Translations under genes and position numbers: made by a program
Shown here: piece after piece, positions 35,382-45,216 of the stretch
Layout of the letters: every line of letters begins with the position of its first letter
How positions within the stretch are numbered: position 1 is the first letter of the stretch
From: Mucinivorans sp036654415
GTDB lineage: Bacteria > Bacteroidota > Bacteroidia > Bacteroidales > Rikenellaceae
Assembly (NCBI GenBank): GCA_036654415.1
Contig: JAVVSB010000006.1
Span: 4,670-68,669 of the forward strand
Reading direction: 5' to 3'
Length of the DNA: 64,000 nt
The notes under the pieces: model-generated
Database searches by the model: none
What the model was told of the DNA's origin: nothing
What the model saw: only the letters and a program-made list of their open reading frames with translations

Positions 35382-36949
35382 TGCTCGTAAAAGCTTTTAG
35401 CAGTACCGTAATAGGTATTGATGCTCAGATGATTACTGTGGAAGTAAACGTCTCGTTTGGTTTGCCTAAACTCTTTATTGTGGGCCTGCCCGATAGTGCA
35501 ATTCGAGAAAGCGAACAACGAGTTGTAGCATCGCTTGTCAACAACTCGATGAAAATGCCAGGAAGCAAAATCGTAGTAAATCTTGCACCAGCCGACCTTC
35601 GTAAAGAAGGTTCACACTATGATTTACCCATTGCAGTGGGTATTTTGGCCGCCTCGGGACAGATAAATTCAGAGAGGATAGGACGGTATATTATTCTTGG
35701 CGAACTATCGCTAGATGGTTCAATTCTACCAATTAAGGGGGCACTGCCAATCGCAATTGAGGCTCTGAAAGACGGTTTTGAGGGGGTAATTCTTCCTAAA
35801 GAGAATGCTCGCGAAGCAGCTGTAGTTCAGAACATTAAGGTTTATGGTGTGGAGAATCTAAACCAAGTATTAGATATTCTGGGCTCAGAAAGTCCATCTA
35901 TGGAGCCTATCTCCATCAATACACGCGAAGAATATTTTGCTCAGGCTGGAGTTTTTGACATTGATTGGCGCGACGTAAAGGGACAAGAAGGGGTTAAACG
36001 CGCACTCGAAATTGCTGTTGCTGGCAGCCATAATGTACTAATGATTGGTCCCCCAGGCTCTGGCAAAAGTATGCTTGCAGCTCGTATTCCCACTATTGCA
36101 CCTCCAATGACCTTAGCAGAAGCTTTGGAAATAACTAAGATACATAGTGTGGCAGGTAAAATTGGGACTAGCGGAGGATTACTCACAAAACGTCCGTTTC
36201 GCTCACCGCACCATATAGTTTCGGATGTGGCCTTAGTTGGGGGAGGTAGTTCGCCAACGCCTGGCGAAATTTCATTAGCTCATAACGGAGTGCTATTTTT
36301 GGATGAATTACCCGAGTTTTCGAGACACGCACTAGAGGTGCTTAGAGGGCCACTAGAGAATCATCACATCAACATTTCGAGAGCAAAATATTCAGTCAAC
36401 TACCCAGCCCATTTTATGCTGGTGGGTGCAATGAACCCTTGTCCATGCGGATATCTAAACCATCCAACTAAAGAGTGTGTCTGCTCGCCAAGTCAGATTG
36501 AGCGATATATGGGCAAAATTTCTGGGCCTCTAATGGACCGTATTGACCTCCATATAGAGGTAATGCCCGTTGATATTGAAGCGATTACTGCCGTACGCAC
36601 TGGCGAAGAGAGTGCTACAGTTAGGCAACGGACAACAGCTGCAAGAGAACGCCAAGCGATACGTTTCAAAAACTCAGACACACATAGCAACTCGATGATG
36701 ACCCCTCAAGAGATAGAACGATTTTGCGTGTTGGACGACGACTCCATTCAGTTAATCAAAAGCGCAATTGAGAGGTTGGGTCTCTCGGCACGAGCCTATG
36801 ACCGAATAATTAAAGTGGCACGAACAATTGCAGACTTATCTGATTCTCAAGATATTAAAGCTGATCATATTGCCGAGGCCATCTCATATCGCACACTCGA
36901 CAGAGAAGTCTGGAAGACAAAATCATTATCCAACTATGGGGCGCTTTAA
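35381..36949 (+). CDS. YifB/ComM Mg-chelatase-like AAA+ ATPase
   Basis: 522 aa. N-terminal ChlI-like domain (1-170, GLPKLFIVGLPDSAIRE), AAA+ core with GPPGSGKS Walker A and LFLDELPEF Walker B, and the C-terminal Mg_chelatase_C region with a Cys cluster (NPCPCGY then CVCSPSQ). ComM homologues promote branch migration during natural transformation; the adjacent comEC supports a role in DNA uptake and recombination. Overlaps the preceding gene by one base and comEC by 14 bases. Confidence 0.93.
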   Translation: MLVKAFSSTVIGIDAQMITVEVNVSFGLPKLFIVGLPDSAIRESEQRVVASLVNNSMKMPGSKIVVNLAPADLRKEGSHYDLPIAVGILAASGQINSERIGRYIILGELSLDGSILPIKGALPIAIEALKDGFEGVILPKENAREAAVVQNIKVYGVENLNQVLDILGSESPSMEPISINTREEYFAQAGVFDIDWRDVKGQEGVKRALEIAVAGSHNVLMIGPPGSGKSMLAARIPTIAPPMTLAEALEITKIHSVAGKIGTSGGLLTKRPFRSPHHIVSDVALVGGGSSPTPGEISLAHNGVLFLDELPEFSRHALEVLRGPLENHHINISRAKYSVNYPAHFMLVGAMNPCPCGYLNHPTKECVCSPSQIERYMGKISGPLMDRIDLHIEVMPVDIEAITAVRTGEESATVRQRTTAARERQAIRFKNSDTHSNSMMTPQEIERFCVLDDDSIQLIKSAIERLGLSARAYDRIIKVARTIADLSDSQDIKADHIAEAISYRTLDREVWKTKSLSNYGAL

Positions 36950-38420
36950 TTTAGAAAGCAACCCTTTCTACAATATAACTCCACCACTGATAATAGGTAT
37001 TATTGTATTTAATTGTGGTGTAGGTTGGATTTGGATTTTTACATTATTGATTGGTGCCATCGTATATGAATTGGTTGGTAAAAAGTCGATGCCACTGGTC
37101 TGGAGTTGCTTTTTACTATTAGGTTATGGGCTTAGTTCGCTATCAGTAAATGTACAAAGTATGGGGATTCCATTGCAGAAAAAAATGGAATTCACAGCCC
37201 AAATTCAAACTATACCACAAATAAATGGTAGATACCAACGTACAGAAGCCAAAATAATAGCATTCAAAGAGTTAGGAAGCTGGATGGATGGTAGACCACA
37301 CAGAGTACAGCTTTATATAGATACAACATCAAGAATTTATTTAGGCCAGACAATATCTTATCAATCAAAACTTTATCCTGTTGATTCTGGTTCTTATGGT
37401 AGATATTTACACCGACAAGGTATTCTGGGTCGACAATATGCCTATAGAATCGACAGTATTGATTGTGATACAACATTTCAGAATAGACTTTTAATATTTA
37501 GAGACTTATTATCACAGAAAATAGCAGCAGTAATGCCAACTGCTCCACAAACTTCAGCTCTGATGCAGTCACTTACCATTGGTGACAAACGCTTTTTAAA
37601 TCGCTCATTAAAAAGTGATTATAACAAAGTTGGGGTTTCACATATACTCTCTATTTCAGGACTTCATGTCGGAATTATTTTTGCTATACTCAATATTTTA
37701 TTTGGATGGCTCAAAATTTTTAAACATGGGTATATCATTCTAGGTATCTCAGTTATCATAATCTTGTGGGGATATGCACTGCTCTCTGGAGGGTCGGTTT
37801 CGGTACTGCGAGCCGCTGTAATGTTCACATTCTACCAATTGGCAATGATGCTCAGTCGACCGTATTCTAGCATTAACATACTATTATCCAGTGCATTTGT
37901 ACTTCTTATATGGAACACAAACTACCTTTTTGATGTAGGTTTCCAGCTATCATATTTAGCCATGGTCGGTATTATAACTCTATTGGGACCAATTAGAGCA
38001 TTGATTAAAACTAAAAATCGTATTCTAAATGGCATATGGGAGACGTGCGCTGTTACAATATCAGCACAAATTATGGTATTGCCTCTTGTTATTTACTATT
38101 TTGGCTACATACCTCTATTTGGTATTATAATGAATTTAGCCGTATGGATAACAGTACCAATTATTATTTTCGGCACCTTTCTATTTTTAGCTACCGGATG
38201 GAATTGGTTGGGATATACATCTGGTTTTGTGGCAAATATGCAAAACAAATTGGTGGAGTGGGCGGCATCTTACAAGTGGATTTCAATTGACGATATTCAA
38301 ATTACGACATGGAACTTAGCACTATTGTATATTATGATTATTAGTTTTACAGTATTTATTGTACTGAAAAATGAAAAGCGATTACGCAGAATGGTACTGC
38401 AATCAAAATACAATATTTAA
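36936..38420 (+). CDS. comEC: ComEC/Rec2-family competence channel, short form
   Basis: 494 aa from the ATG at 36936 (MGRFNLESN), chosen because the longer frame to 36828 runs deep into yifB. N-terminal hydrophobic segment and OB-like region (DUF4131-like, about 70-180), then the Competence domain of about eight helices with HILSISGLHVGIIFAI and LLSGGSVSVLRAAVM. It ends after the membrane domain and lacks the C-terminal metallo-beta-lactamase domain of the full protein. ComEC forms the inner-membrane channel for transforming DNA. AT-richer than most of the window. Its stop overlaps the convergent hydE stop by four bases. Confidence 0.88.
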   Translation: MGRFNLESNPFYNITPPLIIGIIVFNCGVGWIWIFTLLIGAIVYELVGKKSMPLVWSCFLLLGYGLSSLSVNVQSMGIPLQKKMEFTAQIQTIPQINGRYQRTEAKIIAFKELGSWMDGRPHRVQLYIDTTSRIYLGQTISYQSKLYPVDSGSYGRYLHRQGILGRQYAYRIDSIDCDTTFQNRLLIFRDLLSQKIAAVMPTAPQTSALMQSLTIGDKRFLNRSLKSDYNKVGVSHILSISGLHVGIIFAILNILFGWLKIFKHGYIILGISVIIILWGYALLSGGSVSVLRAAVMFTFYQLAMMLSRPYSSINILLSSAFVLLIWNTNYLFDVGFQLSYLAMVGIITLLGPIRALIKTKNRILNGIWETCAVTISAQIMVLPLVIYYFGYIPLFGIIMNLAVWITVPIIIFGTFLFLATGWNWLGYTSGFVANMQNKLVEWAASYKWISIDDIQITTWNLALLYIMIISFTVFIVLKNEKRLRRMVLQSKYNI

Positions 38421-39382
38421 TTATTGTCTTCACCCCAAGCTACATTAAAATTATCAAGCACCATATCTTCCATAGGCTTATTTGCGTATAATCTATAACT
38501 ATTTTTTTCAATTTGAGGAGTAATATTAGGCATAACTACATTAGCACCAGCAGCAACTCCCTTTTCGCGCCCTAAAGGATCAAGGGCATGCAAAGCAGTG
38601 GTGGAGGCTATGTTAATCCACGGCATTAAAATACGTAAAACAGCTATCATTCTGAGAGTTAATTGCAACCTATCATTAGAAGAAAAATTACTACGATAGG
38701 CGACCAATGGAGTATCGGGGTGCTCAATATAGGGCCCCATACCACACATATCAATCTTGTGGTCGCGAAAAAACAAAATATCATCAGCCAAATTCTCAAC
38801 GCTTTGCATTGGTAGACCTATCATCACACCACTACCCACCTTAAAACCAGCATCTCGTAAATTTTGCAGAGCCGTAATTCGCTGAATATATGTTTGTTGC
38901 TCAGGATGAATCTTTTGATATAGCTCTTGTGAAGAGCTCTCTATACGAAGCAAATAACGATGAGCTCCAGCCGCACGCCAACGCTTATAACTTTCAAGTG
39001 GCTGCTCACCAAGCGAAAGAGTTATATTGAGTTGATTGGATGAAAGTTCTTTTATTTGAGAGACTAATCTCTCTATGTAATCTACAAATCTTGCGGAGTT
39101 TTGTTCTCCAGACTGAAGCACGACCGAACCATAATGATGTTGCACAGCATAAATTGCAGCACTAAAAACCTGGTTTTCAGATAGTTCATACCTAATAATA
39201 TTATGATTACTATTTCGTATGCCACAATAGAGGCAATCTTTCAAACACCGATTCGAGAGCTCAATCAACCCACGCAGATAGACTTTGTCGCCCAAAGTCT
39301 CATCACGAACAGCGCGCGCACGCTCAAAAAGCCACTCGTCGTCGCGACCATTTAAAAAATCTATTATTTCTTGACGTTTCAA
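38417..39382 (-). CDS. hydE: [FeFe]-hydrogenase maturation radical SAM enzyme HydE
   Basis: 321 aa radical SAM protein. The cluster-binding motif is CLKDCLYC (CX3CX2C) within LIELSNRCLKDCLYCGIR, followed by VVLQSGEQ and GSGVMIGLPMQS and the C-terminal TALHALDPLGRE, all typical of HydE. HydE works with HydG and HydF to build the diiron site of the H-cluster. Neither partner nor a hydrogenase is in the window. Its presence suggests hydrogen metabolism in an anaerobe. It is alone on its strand, divergent from tatD by 26 bases. Confidence 0.88.
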   Translation of the reverse strand: MKRQEIIDFLNGRDDEWLFERARAVRDETLGDKVYLRGLIELSNRCLKDCLYCGIRNSNHNIIRYELSENQVFSAAIYAVQHHYGSVVLQSGEQNSARFVDYIERLVSQIKELSSNQLNITLSLGEQPLESYKRWRAAGAHRYLLRIESSSQELYQKIHPEQQTYIQRITALQNLRDAGFKVGSGVMIGLPMQSVENLADDILFFRDHKIDMCGMGPYIEHPDTPLVAYRSNFSSNDRLQLTLRMIAVLRILMPWINIASTTALHALDPLGREKGVAAGANVVMPNITPQIEKNSYRLYANKPMEDMVLDNFNVAWGEDNN

Positions 39383-39393
39383 TTAAAATAGCC

Positions 39394-39401
39394 TATTTTT
39401 G
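39394..39401 (+). promoter_or_regulatory. -7 promoter element for tatD-tcdA
   Basis: TATTTTTG, exact TAnnTTTG match, ending seven bases before the tatD ATG at 39409. As for holB, the transcript would have little or no leader. Confidence 0.5.
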
Positions 39402-39408
39402 TAGTACA

Positions 39409-40080
39409 ATGCAAAGATACGATTTTTTTAATATCCATAGCCACAGAAATACATTGTCAGACAACTGCCTGACAATCAATTCTATAATTCTAAAAGGGGA
39501 ACCTATTAGCATTCAAGGTTACGTCTCTGCTGGTGTACACCCATGGAGTGCAATACAAGCTCAGAATAATTGGCTTGATATTCCATGGAAAGATACAATG
39601 GCGGTGGGTGAAATAGGCCTAGACTGCGCACTAGCTCAAAACAGCCTAAAAAAGCAACGAGAATGGTTTGAAAGACAGATAGATATCGCTAATGAATTCC
39701 AAAAACCTCTGATAATCCATTGTGTAAGAGCATTCCCTGAAGTATTAAAAGCGATTGAGAATAAGGCTACTACTCCCTTTATCTTCCACGGATTCAACAG
39801 TTCGACAAAGTGGCTTACAAAAATTACAGAAACTGACGGTTACATTAGTTTTGGAGAGGAGCTATTTAGGTGGAATTCTGCAAAAACAGCATTAAAAACG
39901 ACGCCATTAGATAAAATTTTACTTGAAACTGACGAAAGTGAATTGAGTATTGAAGAAATTTATAAAATAGCAGCACAAACACTAGCTATAGACATCAAAG
40001 AATTACAATGTATAATAAGAGCTAATTTCATGCAAATATGGCAACAGAACAATGGACAGACAGGACAGAATTACTTGTAG
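39409..40080 (+). CDS. TatD-family metal-dependent hydrolase, short form
   Basis: 223 aa, shorter than the usual 255-265. Metal-binding and active-site elements are visible in order: NIHSHR (HXH), AVGEIGLD, LIIHCVR, FIFHGF and LLETDE. TatD proteins are 3'-5' DNases or related metallohydrolases. Shortening appears to come from loops rather than loss of a motif, as in the short Bacteroidetes form. Its 3' end overlaps the tcdA start by 43 bases. Confidence 0.85.
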   Translation: MQRYDFFNIHSHRNTLSDNCLTINSIILKGEPISIQGYVSAGVHPWSAIQAQNNWLDIPWKDTMAVGEIGLDCALAQNSLKKQREWFERQIDIANEFQKPLIIHCVRAFPEVLKAIENKATTPFIFHGFNSSTKWLTKITETDGYISFGEELFRWNSAKTALKTTPLDKILLETDESELSIEEIYKIAAQTLAIDIKELQCIIRANFMQIWQQNNGQTGQNYL

Positions 40081-40769
40081 GAACAGAAAAATTACAACTA
40101 TTAAAAGATGCTAATGTGCTTGTTGTTGGACTCGGAGGCGTTGGAGCCTACGCGGCTGAGATGATTTGTCGTGCGGGTGTGGGCAGTATGACAATTGCAG
40201 ATTGTGACACAATAAACACTACAAATATAAATCGTCAACTAATAGCCTTAAACTCCTTATTAGGGCTATCAAAGGCCACAGTCATGGCTTCACGCCTCAA
40301 AGATATAAACCCTAATATTCAGCTCACCGTTGTGGATGAATATATTAAAGACACTCTAACGGACACCCTTTTAGATAGTGCTAAATTCGATTTTGTGGTA
40401 GATGCTATCGATACACTCTCGCCAAAAGTGGCACTTATAAATGGATGCCTTAGCAGAGAGTACCCCATGGTGAGTTCAATGGGAGCAGGGGCAAAAACTG
40501 ACCCTACAAGAGTGGAAATCAAAGATATAAGCAAGACCCACCACTGCCCATTAGCTCATATGTTACGCAAAAGGCTTCATAAAATAGGCATTCAAAATGG
40601 GTTTTGGGCTGTTTTTTCGGCTGAAATACCACGAGACGGAGCAATGATGGAGGTTGAAAACGAGCAGAATAAAAAATCTACAGTTGGAACAATTTCGTAT
40701 ATGCCAGCTGTTTTTGGATGTGCGGCAGCATCGGTAGTTATACGTGGTCTAATGGGCGAGATGCAATAA
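40038..40769 (+). CDS. tcdA: tRNA threonylcarbamoyladenosine dehydratase (ThiF/E1-like)
   Basis: 243 aa E1-like protein. DRTELLVGTEKLQLL at the start, the nucleotide-binding VVGLGGVGAYAAEM, DCDTINTTNINRQ and DAIDTLSPK match TcdA (CsdL), which converts t6A37 to its cyclic form in tRNA using ATP. The ATG at 40038 overlaps tatD by 43 bases; this N-terminus is needed for the family start. It ends two bases from the stop of the convergent YbaN-like gene. Confidence 0.92.
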   Translation: MATEQWTDRTELLVGTEKLQLLKDANVLVVGLGGVGAYAAEMICRAGVGSMTIADCDTINTTNINRQLIALNSLLGLSKATVMASRLKDINPNIQLTVVDEYIKDTLTDTLLDSAKFDFVVDAIDTLSPKVALINGCLSREYPMVSSMGAGAKTDPTRVEIKDISKTHHCPLAHMLRKRLHKIGIQNGFWAVFSAEIPRDGAMMEVENEQNKKSTVGTISYMPAVFGCAAASVVIRGLMGEMQ

Positions 40770-40771
40770 TG

Positions 40772-41140
40772 TCAATCGCTCTTGGCACTTCTAAAAGTTA
40801 CAATATGAACTGTTACAGCTACAGCTGTTAATGTTAGGAATAGCCGTACCCAAAGATTATCAGTAAAACAAAAAATAGAGAGTAACATAACACTCCACAT
40901 AAGAATCAAGGTGCGAACCTTGACCTTAAGTGGCATACCAGCTCCGCTGGCATAGCTAGCCACATAAGGACCTAAAATTTTATTGTCCAGTAATTTACGT
41001 GCTAACTCTGGCGAAGAGCGATAAAAGAAAAATAGCGCCGCCAACAGGAATGGCGTGGTGGGCAACAAGGGTAGAAAGACACCAAGAGTGCCCAGCCCCG
41101 CACACAGAGAACCTAAAAAAATAAATAATTTACAAAACAA
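40772..41140 (-). CDS. YbaN-like DUF454 membrane protein
   Basis: 122 aa with about three or four hydrophobic segments. FIFLGSLCAGLGTLGVFLPLLPTTPFLLAALFFFYRSSP matches the DUF454 (YbaN) family in pattern (only the general pattern is meant; key residues are GVFLPLLPTTPF). Function unknown. Last gene of the long minus-strand unit, five bases after the DUF3298 gene. Confidence 0.85.
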   Translation of the reverse strand: MFCKLFIFLGSLCAGLGTLGVFLPLLPTTPFLLAALFFFYRSSPELARKLLDNKILGPYVASYASGAGMPLKVKVRTLILMWSVMLLSIFCFTDNLWVRLFLTLTAVAVTVHIVTFRSAKSD

Positions 41141-41145
41141 AATCC

Positions 41146-41991
41146 CTACCGTTTTATACGACGTTCTGCACGACGATTATCATCTCGGTGTACAGACTTA
41201 ATTTTTTGGTTATAAGACTTATACCCCTTAGATGAATAGACTGACTTCATAAGCTTTTCATTAACAATATCACCAAGTTGATTGTAAGGAATTATAATGG
41301 AAATATCGCCAGAGGAGTAAGGAGCAATCTCGTATGGTTGATAATATAGCACCAGCCCTTTACCCGAAAGCCCCATTTGAGAGGGAATAGGAATATCACT
41401 AAGTTCCATAAACAGACCCGTTTGCAGGCGCATAGCATCCAAAGGCTTATGATTTTGCCTACAAAACGCTACCGCAGCCAAATCCATCAAGGTTGCTGTA
41501 TCTTTGACAAAAGACTGTATATCAATCGTTTGTCCGCTACGTGGATTTACATTAAGATAGACACCATCACTCATGCCATGAGCACCTCCAGCAAAAAAAT
41601 ATTGTTGCAAAAAAACAGAGACAATACTATCATTACCAAATAGTTCGTAGGCCGAGTAGTGAGTGTATGGAAAAGCATCGATACTCTTGGTCTCACCCAA
41701 GATGCGTAGACGATGGGCATTATCCAAAAGCATAAGATTCAAAGTCTTCTCCGATGTGGCTACAATCTTATTATCATATGGCAAGAAATGATTGAATGTA
41801 TTAAAGATACGCCTATTAATGGAATCGGCTACCGCATTACCAGCCGTGGCAAAAGGATAATAGATATGAATATCTGCATTACCCTCTTTACGAATCATCT
41901 GATTCTCCTTAAAATCAATAGGATAAGAGGATTGAGCAAAGCTCAAAGCCGAGACCGAGGTTAGCAGGAGGGTGAGTAAGTTTTTTTTCAT
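41146..41991 (-). CDS. Secreted DUF3298-domain protein
   Basis: 281 aa with a Sec signal peptide (MKKNLLTLLLTSVSALSFAQ). The central part (about 60-240) fits the DUF4163/DUF3298 pair, with YELFGNDSIVSVFLQQYFFAGGAHGM and the domain-end PYEIAPYSSG. The C-terminal tail is very basic (RDDNRRAERRIKR). Function unknown; related proteins occur in peptidoglycan-associated contexts. It follows aroK by ten bases. Confidence 0.82.
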   Translation of the reverse strand: MKKNLLTLLLTSVSALSFAQSSYPIDFKENQMIRKEGNADIHIYYPFATAGNAVADSINRRIFNTFNHFLPYDNKIVATSEKTLNLMLLDNAHRLRILGETKSIDAFPYTHYSAYELFGNDSIVSVFLQQYFFAGGAHGMSDGVYLNVNPRSGQTIDIQSFVKDTATLMDLAAVAFCRQNHKPLDAMRLQTGLFMELSDIPIPSQMGLSGKGLVLYYQPYEIAPYSSGDISIIIPYNQLGDIVNEKLMKSVYSSKGYKSYNQKIKSVHRDDNRRAERRIKR

Positions 41992-42001
41992 GTTGTCAAT
42001 T

Positions 42002-42520
42002 TTAGTGTGTTTTGTCGGTATAATAGCTCAATATATCAACTATTTGCGAAACATCGCGCGAAGGATTAGCCACAATGATAGTTGCCTGATTGTAGTATAC
42101 CTCACGCTGAATGAGTGTCGTTGTAATATACTCGAGCAACTGCACAGAATTCATAGAGGCAATTAATGGCCTTACAAATTTACCATTTTCTAACCTTTCA
42201 GCAAGCACATCGGGCTCTAATTTTAGATAAATTGTGCGCCCAAGAGAATTCATAAACTCCATATTGGAGTCTGAACATGGTGTTCCTCCACCACAAGAGA
42301 CTATTATATTATCTTGCTGAGAAACCTCACGAAGATACTTAGACTCAAGAGCGCGAAAATAGGGTTCGCCATCAAGGGCAAAAACATCGGCAATAGTACG
42401 CCCCTGTTGTTGCTCCAGATATCTATCTAAATCAATGAATTCCATCCCCATACTCTTGGCCAGAGACCTGCCAAGAGTACTCTTGCCAGAGCCCATGAAA
42501 CCTATCAAAAAATATCGCAT
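42002..42520 (-). CDS. aroK: Shikimate kinase
   Basis: 172 aa P-loop kinase of the shikimate pathway, phosphorylating the 3-hydroxyl of shikimate. GFMGSGKSTLGRSLA is Walker A, FIDLDRYLE carries the substrate-binding Asp, and SCGGGTPC is the glycine-rich shikimate site; RPLIAS is near the lid. It begins three bases after the parC stop. Confidence 0.96.
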   Translation of the reverse strand: MRYFLIGFMGSGKSTLGRSLAKSMGMEFIDLDRYLEQQQGRTIADVFALDGEPYFRALESKYLREVSQQDNIIVSCGGGTPCSDSNMEFMNSLGRTIYLKLEPDVLAERLENGKFVRPLIASMNSVQLLEYITTTLIQREVYYNQATIIVANPSRDVSQIVDILSYYTDKTH

Positions 42521-42523
42521 CAG

Positions 42524-45205
42524 TTAAAAAAGATTTAGTTGTGTGGTTAACGGTTTTTCTTCATCTACTTCATCCTCAGTACATTCATTAATTTCAGGTA
42601 GAGGCTCTGCAGGTATTTCATCCTTGACTAACGGTTCAAGTACATTCACTTTAGAGAGCTCCAAATTAGAGAGGCGTTTCCCTTTGGCCCGAAAACTCTT
42701 AATCCCTATAAAATCATCAGCATCAATTACTTCAGGCGAACGGCCAACAAAACGGCCACCATAAATGAGCTCCAAAGATGGGTATTTATCTTGGCATATA
42801 ACCACCAATGAACTTTCGGGTTCGACGAACTGCGCAGCATGTTGTTCGCTCTGCTCAGCCATAAAACGCTTAATATAATGTAGTTGCTGTTGAGTATCGA
42901 AATAAACTACGGTATAAATCAGCTGAGAATCCCATTTCTGAACCCCAAGTACATCCTCGGGAAAATACTGCGAGGGGTCATAACCACAAGTGAAATAGGC
43001 ATTGGACTTAGTGAAATAGAGTATCTTGTCGTTGGCCGAAAATTCGCCCAACAATTCGCCACGCCCCTCGGTGTTAAGACGACGAATATCACGGTCAAAC
43101 CAAACATTCTGCCCTCCAAGGGTGGAGATACCACGCTCCTTGAGCACAATCTTATGGATGGCATAACGAGTCAGCAGGTTACCTTGCGAAGAACGTCCCT
43201 TGATAGCCAAATCGCCAAAGTTCAAATCCTCAATCAACTTTTTAAGTCTAGGCCGAGGTTTGAAGTATATCTTAAGCGTTTCGGCCTCTCCATTGGGGTT
43301 CACACTCATATACAATATTTCGGAACCTGGAGTTCCCTTGGTCATATCGTACTCTCTATCACGCGTTATGGCCGTAATGGAGCAGCGTTTCATCAAAATA
43401 GAGCCATTTTTGCCATCACGATAGATTACATTGTAAATAGTGCGGTCGTCACCACGCTTAAAAACATTGATGTAATAAATATTCTTCTGGAAAAAGCCTT
43501 TATCAGAAACCTTAGTAATAATATACTTACCACTCTTATCGAAGATAATCACATCATCAATATCAGAACAATCGCAAACTAGTTCGTCCTTGACCATCTG
43601 TTTGCCGATGCCAAAGAACCCCTCGATACGGTTGACATACAATTTGGCATTGGCCACCACAACCTTGGTAGCCTCAATGGTATCGAAAGAGCGTATCTCG
43701 GTACGACGCTCACGAGAAGCCCCATACTTTTTCAGAATATTTTTATAATAAGCAATCGTATAATTAGTTAACGAGTTCAAATCACGCTCGGTCTGCTCCA
43801 TATCAGCCTCCAAACCACGAATATATTCGTCGGCACGGAAGGTGTCGTATTTAGAGATACGTTTAATTTTTATCTCTGTCAACTTGATAATATCTTCTTG
43901 AGTAACATTCCTTCTAAGTAACTTCTTAAACGGGTCTAACCCATGGTCAATAGTTTCGAGTACGGCCTGCCAAGTGGTACATTCCTCAATTTGGTGGTAG
44001 ATACGATTTTCAATAAAAATCTTCTCTAGGGAACTCATATGCCAATCTTCGGAAAGTTCGTTCAAACGAATTTCGAGCTCCATGCCCAATAGATGGCGAC
44101 TTTTGTCAACAGAACGCATCAGAAGCTCCTTTACGCCCAAGAACCACGGACGATTATCATCTATGACACAGGCATTTGGCGAAATAGACACCTCACAATC
44201 AGTGAAAGCATAAAGCGCATCGATAGTCTTATCTGGCGAAACATCGCCACTCAGATGAATCAATATCTCGACATTAGCCGCCGTATTATCATCAACTTTG
44301 CGTATTTTTATCTTACCTCGTTCATTAGCCTTGATGATGGTTTCTATTAGCGAAGTGGTGGTTTTGCCGTATGGTATCTCAGTAATAACCAATGTTTTAT
44401 GGTCTGTCTTATTTATTTTAGCACGCACCTTGACCACACCGCCTCGCACACCGTTGTTATAACGTGTAACATCCACCATGCCACCCGTTGGAAAATCGGG
44501 ATAGAGTTCAAAAGGCTCACCCTCGAGGTAGGCAATCGAGGCACAAAGTAACTCCACAAAGTTATGTGGCAAAATCTTAGAGGCTAACCCAACAGCAATA
44601 CCCTCGACCCCCTGAGCCAGCAGTAGAGGGAACTTAACAGGCAGTGTGACAGGCTCTTGATTACGACCATCATAGGTCGACATCCACTCTGTAGTCTTGG
44701 GATTAAAGACCACATCCAAGGCAAATTTACTAAGCCGCGCCTCGATATATCGTGGAGCAGCAGCCGAATCACCAGTTAGAATATTACCCCAGTTACCCTG
44801 ACAATCAACCAATAAATCTTTTTGGCCAAGCCCCACTAACGCATCACCGATTGAGGCATCTCCATGGGGATGGAACTGCATGGTATAACCAATAACGTTG
44901 GCAACCTTATTATAGCGACCATCGTCCATCTTTTTAAGCGCATGCAAAATACGCCGCTGCACAGGTTTAAGTCCGTCAATCAGGTGAGGGACTGCACGTT
45001 CCAGAATAACATAGGAGGCATAGTCCAAGAACCAATCCTTGTACATACCAGTTAGTTTATGCGAAAGCGAAGCATCTGTGCCAACCAACTTATCATATTT
45101 TTGGTTGTGGATGGCAACAGGCTCTACATCCTGCTCCAGCTCCTCGACCACGGCATCAACTGTTGGCTCTTCTGAGGCATCATTATCAAAAATTTCGTCA
45201 CTCAT
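42524..45205 (-). CDS. parC: Topoisomerase IV subunit A
   Basis: 893 aa type IIA topoisomerase breakage-rejoining subunit. The catalytic Tyr is in APRYIEARLSK (about Tyr153); the quinolone-determining segment reads HPHGDASIGD, with Ala at the position equivalent to E. coli GyrA Ser83. The C-terminal region forms the six-bladed domain without a canonical GyrA box, favouring ParC over GyrA. It is paired with parE, with the PHP gene between them, an arrangement I believe recurs in Bacteroidetes. 11 bases separate it from the upstream PHP stop. Confidence 0.93.
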   Translation of the reverse strand: MSDEIFDNDASEEPTVDAVVEELEQDVEPVAIHNQKYDKLVGTDASLSHKLTGMYKDWFLDYASYVILERAVPHLIDGLKPVQRRILHALKKMDDGRYNKVANVIGYTMQFHPHGDASIGDALVGLGQKDLLVDCQGNWGNILTGDSAAAPRYIEARLSKFALDVVFNPKTTEWMSTYDGRNQEPVTLPVKFPLLLAQGVEGIAVGLASKILPHNFVELLCASIAYLEGEPFELYPDFPTGGMVDVTRYNNGVRGGVVKVRAKINKTDHKTLVITEIPYGKTTTSLIETIIKANERGKIKIRKVDDNTAANVEILIHLSGDVSPDKTIDALYAFTDCEVSISPNACVIDDNRPWFLGVKELLMRSVDKSRHLLGMELEIRLNELSEDWHMSSLEKIFIENRIYHQIEECTTWQAVLETIDHGLDPFKKLLRRNVTQEDIIKLTEIKIKRISKYDTFRADEYIRGLEADMEQTERDLNSLTNYTIAYYKNILKKYGASRERRTEIRSFDTIEATKVVVANAKLYVNRIEGFFGIGKQMVKDELVCDCSDIDDVIIFDKSGKYIITKVSDKGFFQKNIYYINVFKRGDDRTIYNVIYRDGKNGSILMKRCSITAITRDREYDMTKGTPGSEILYMSVNPNGEAETLKIYFKPRPRLKKLIEDLNFGDLAIKGRSSQGNLLTRYAIHKIVLKERGISTLGGQNVWFDRDIRRLNTEGRGELLGEFSANDKILYFTKSNAYFTCGYDPSQYFPEDVLGVQKWDSQLIYTVVYFDTQQQLHYIKRFMAEQSEQHAAQFVEPESSLVVICQDKYPSLELIYGGRFVGRSPEVIDADDFIGIKSFRAKGKRLSNLELSKVNVLEPLVKDEIPAEPLPEINECTEDEVDEEKPLTTQLNLF

Positions 45206-45216
45206 ATCTCTTTATA

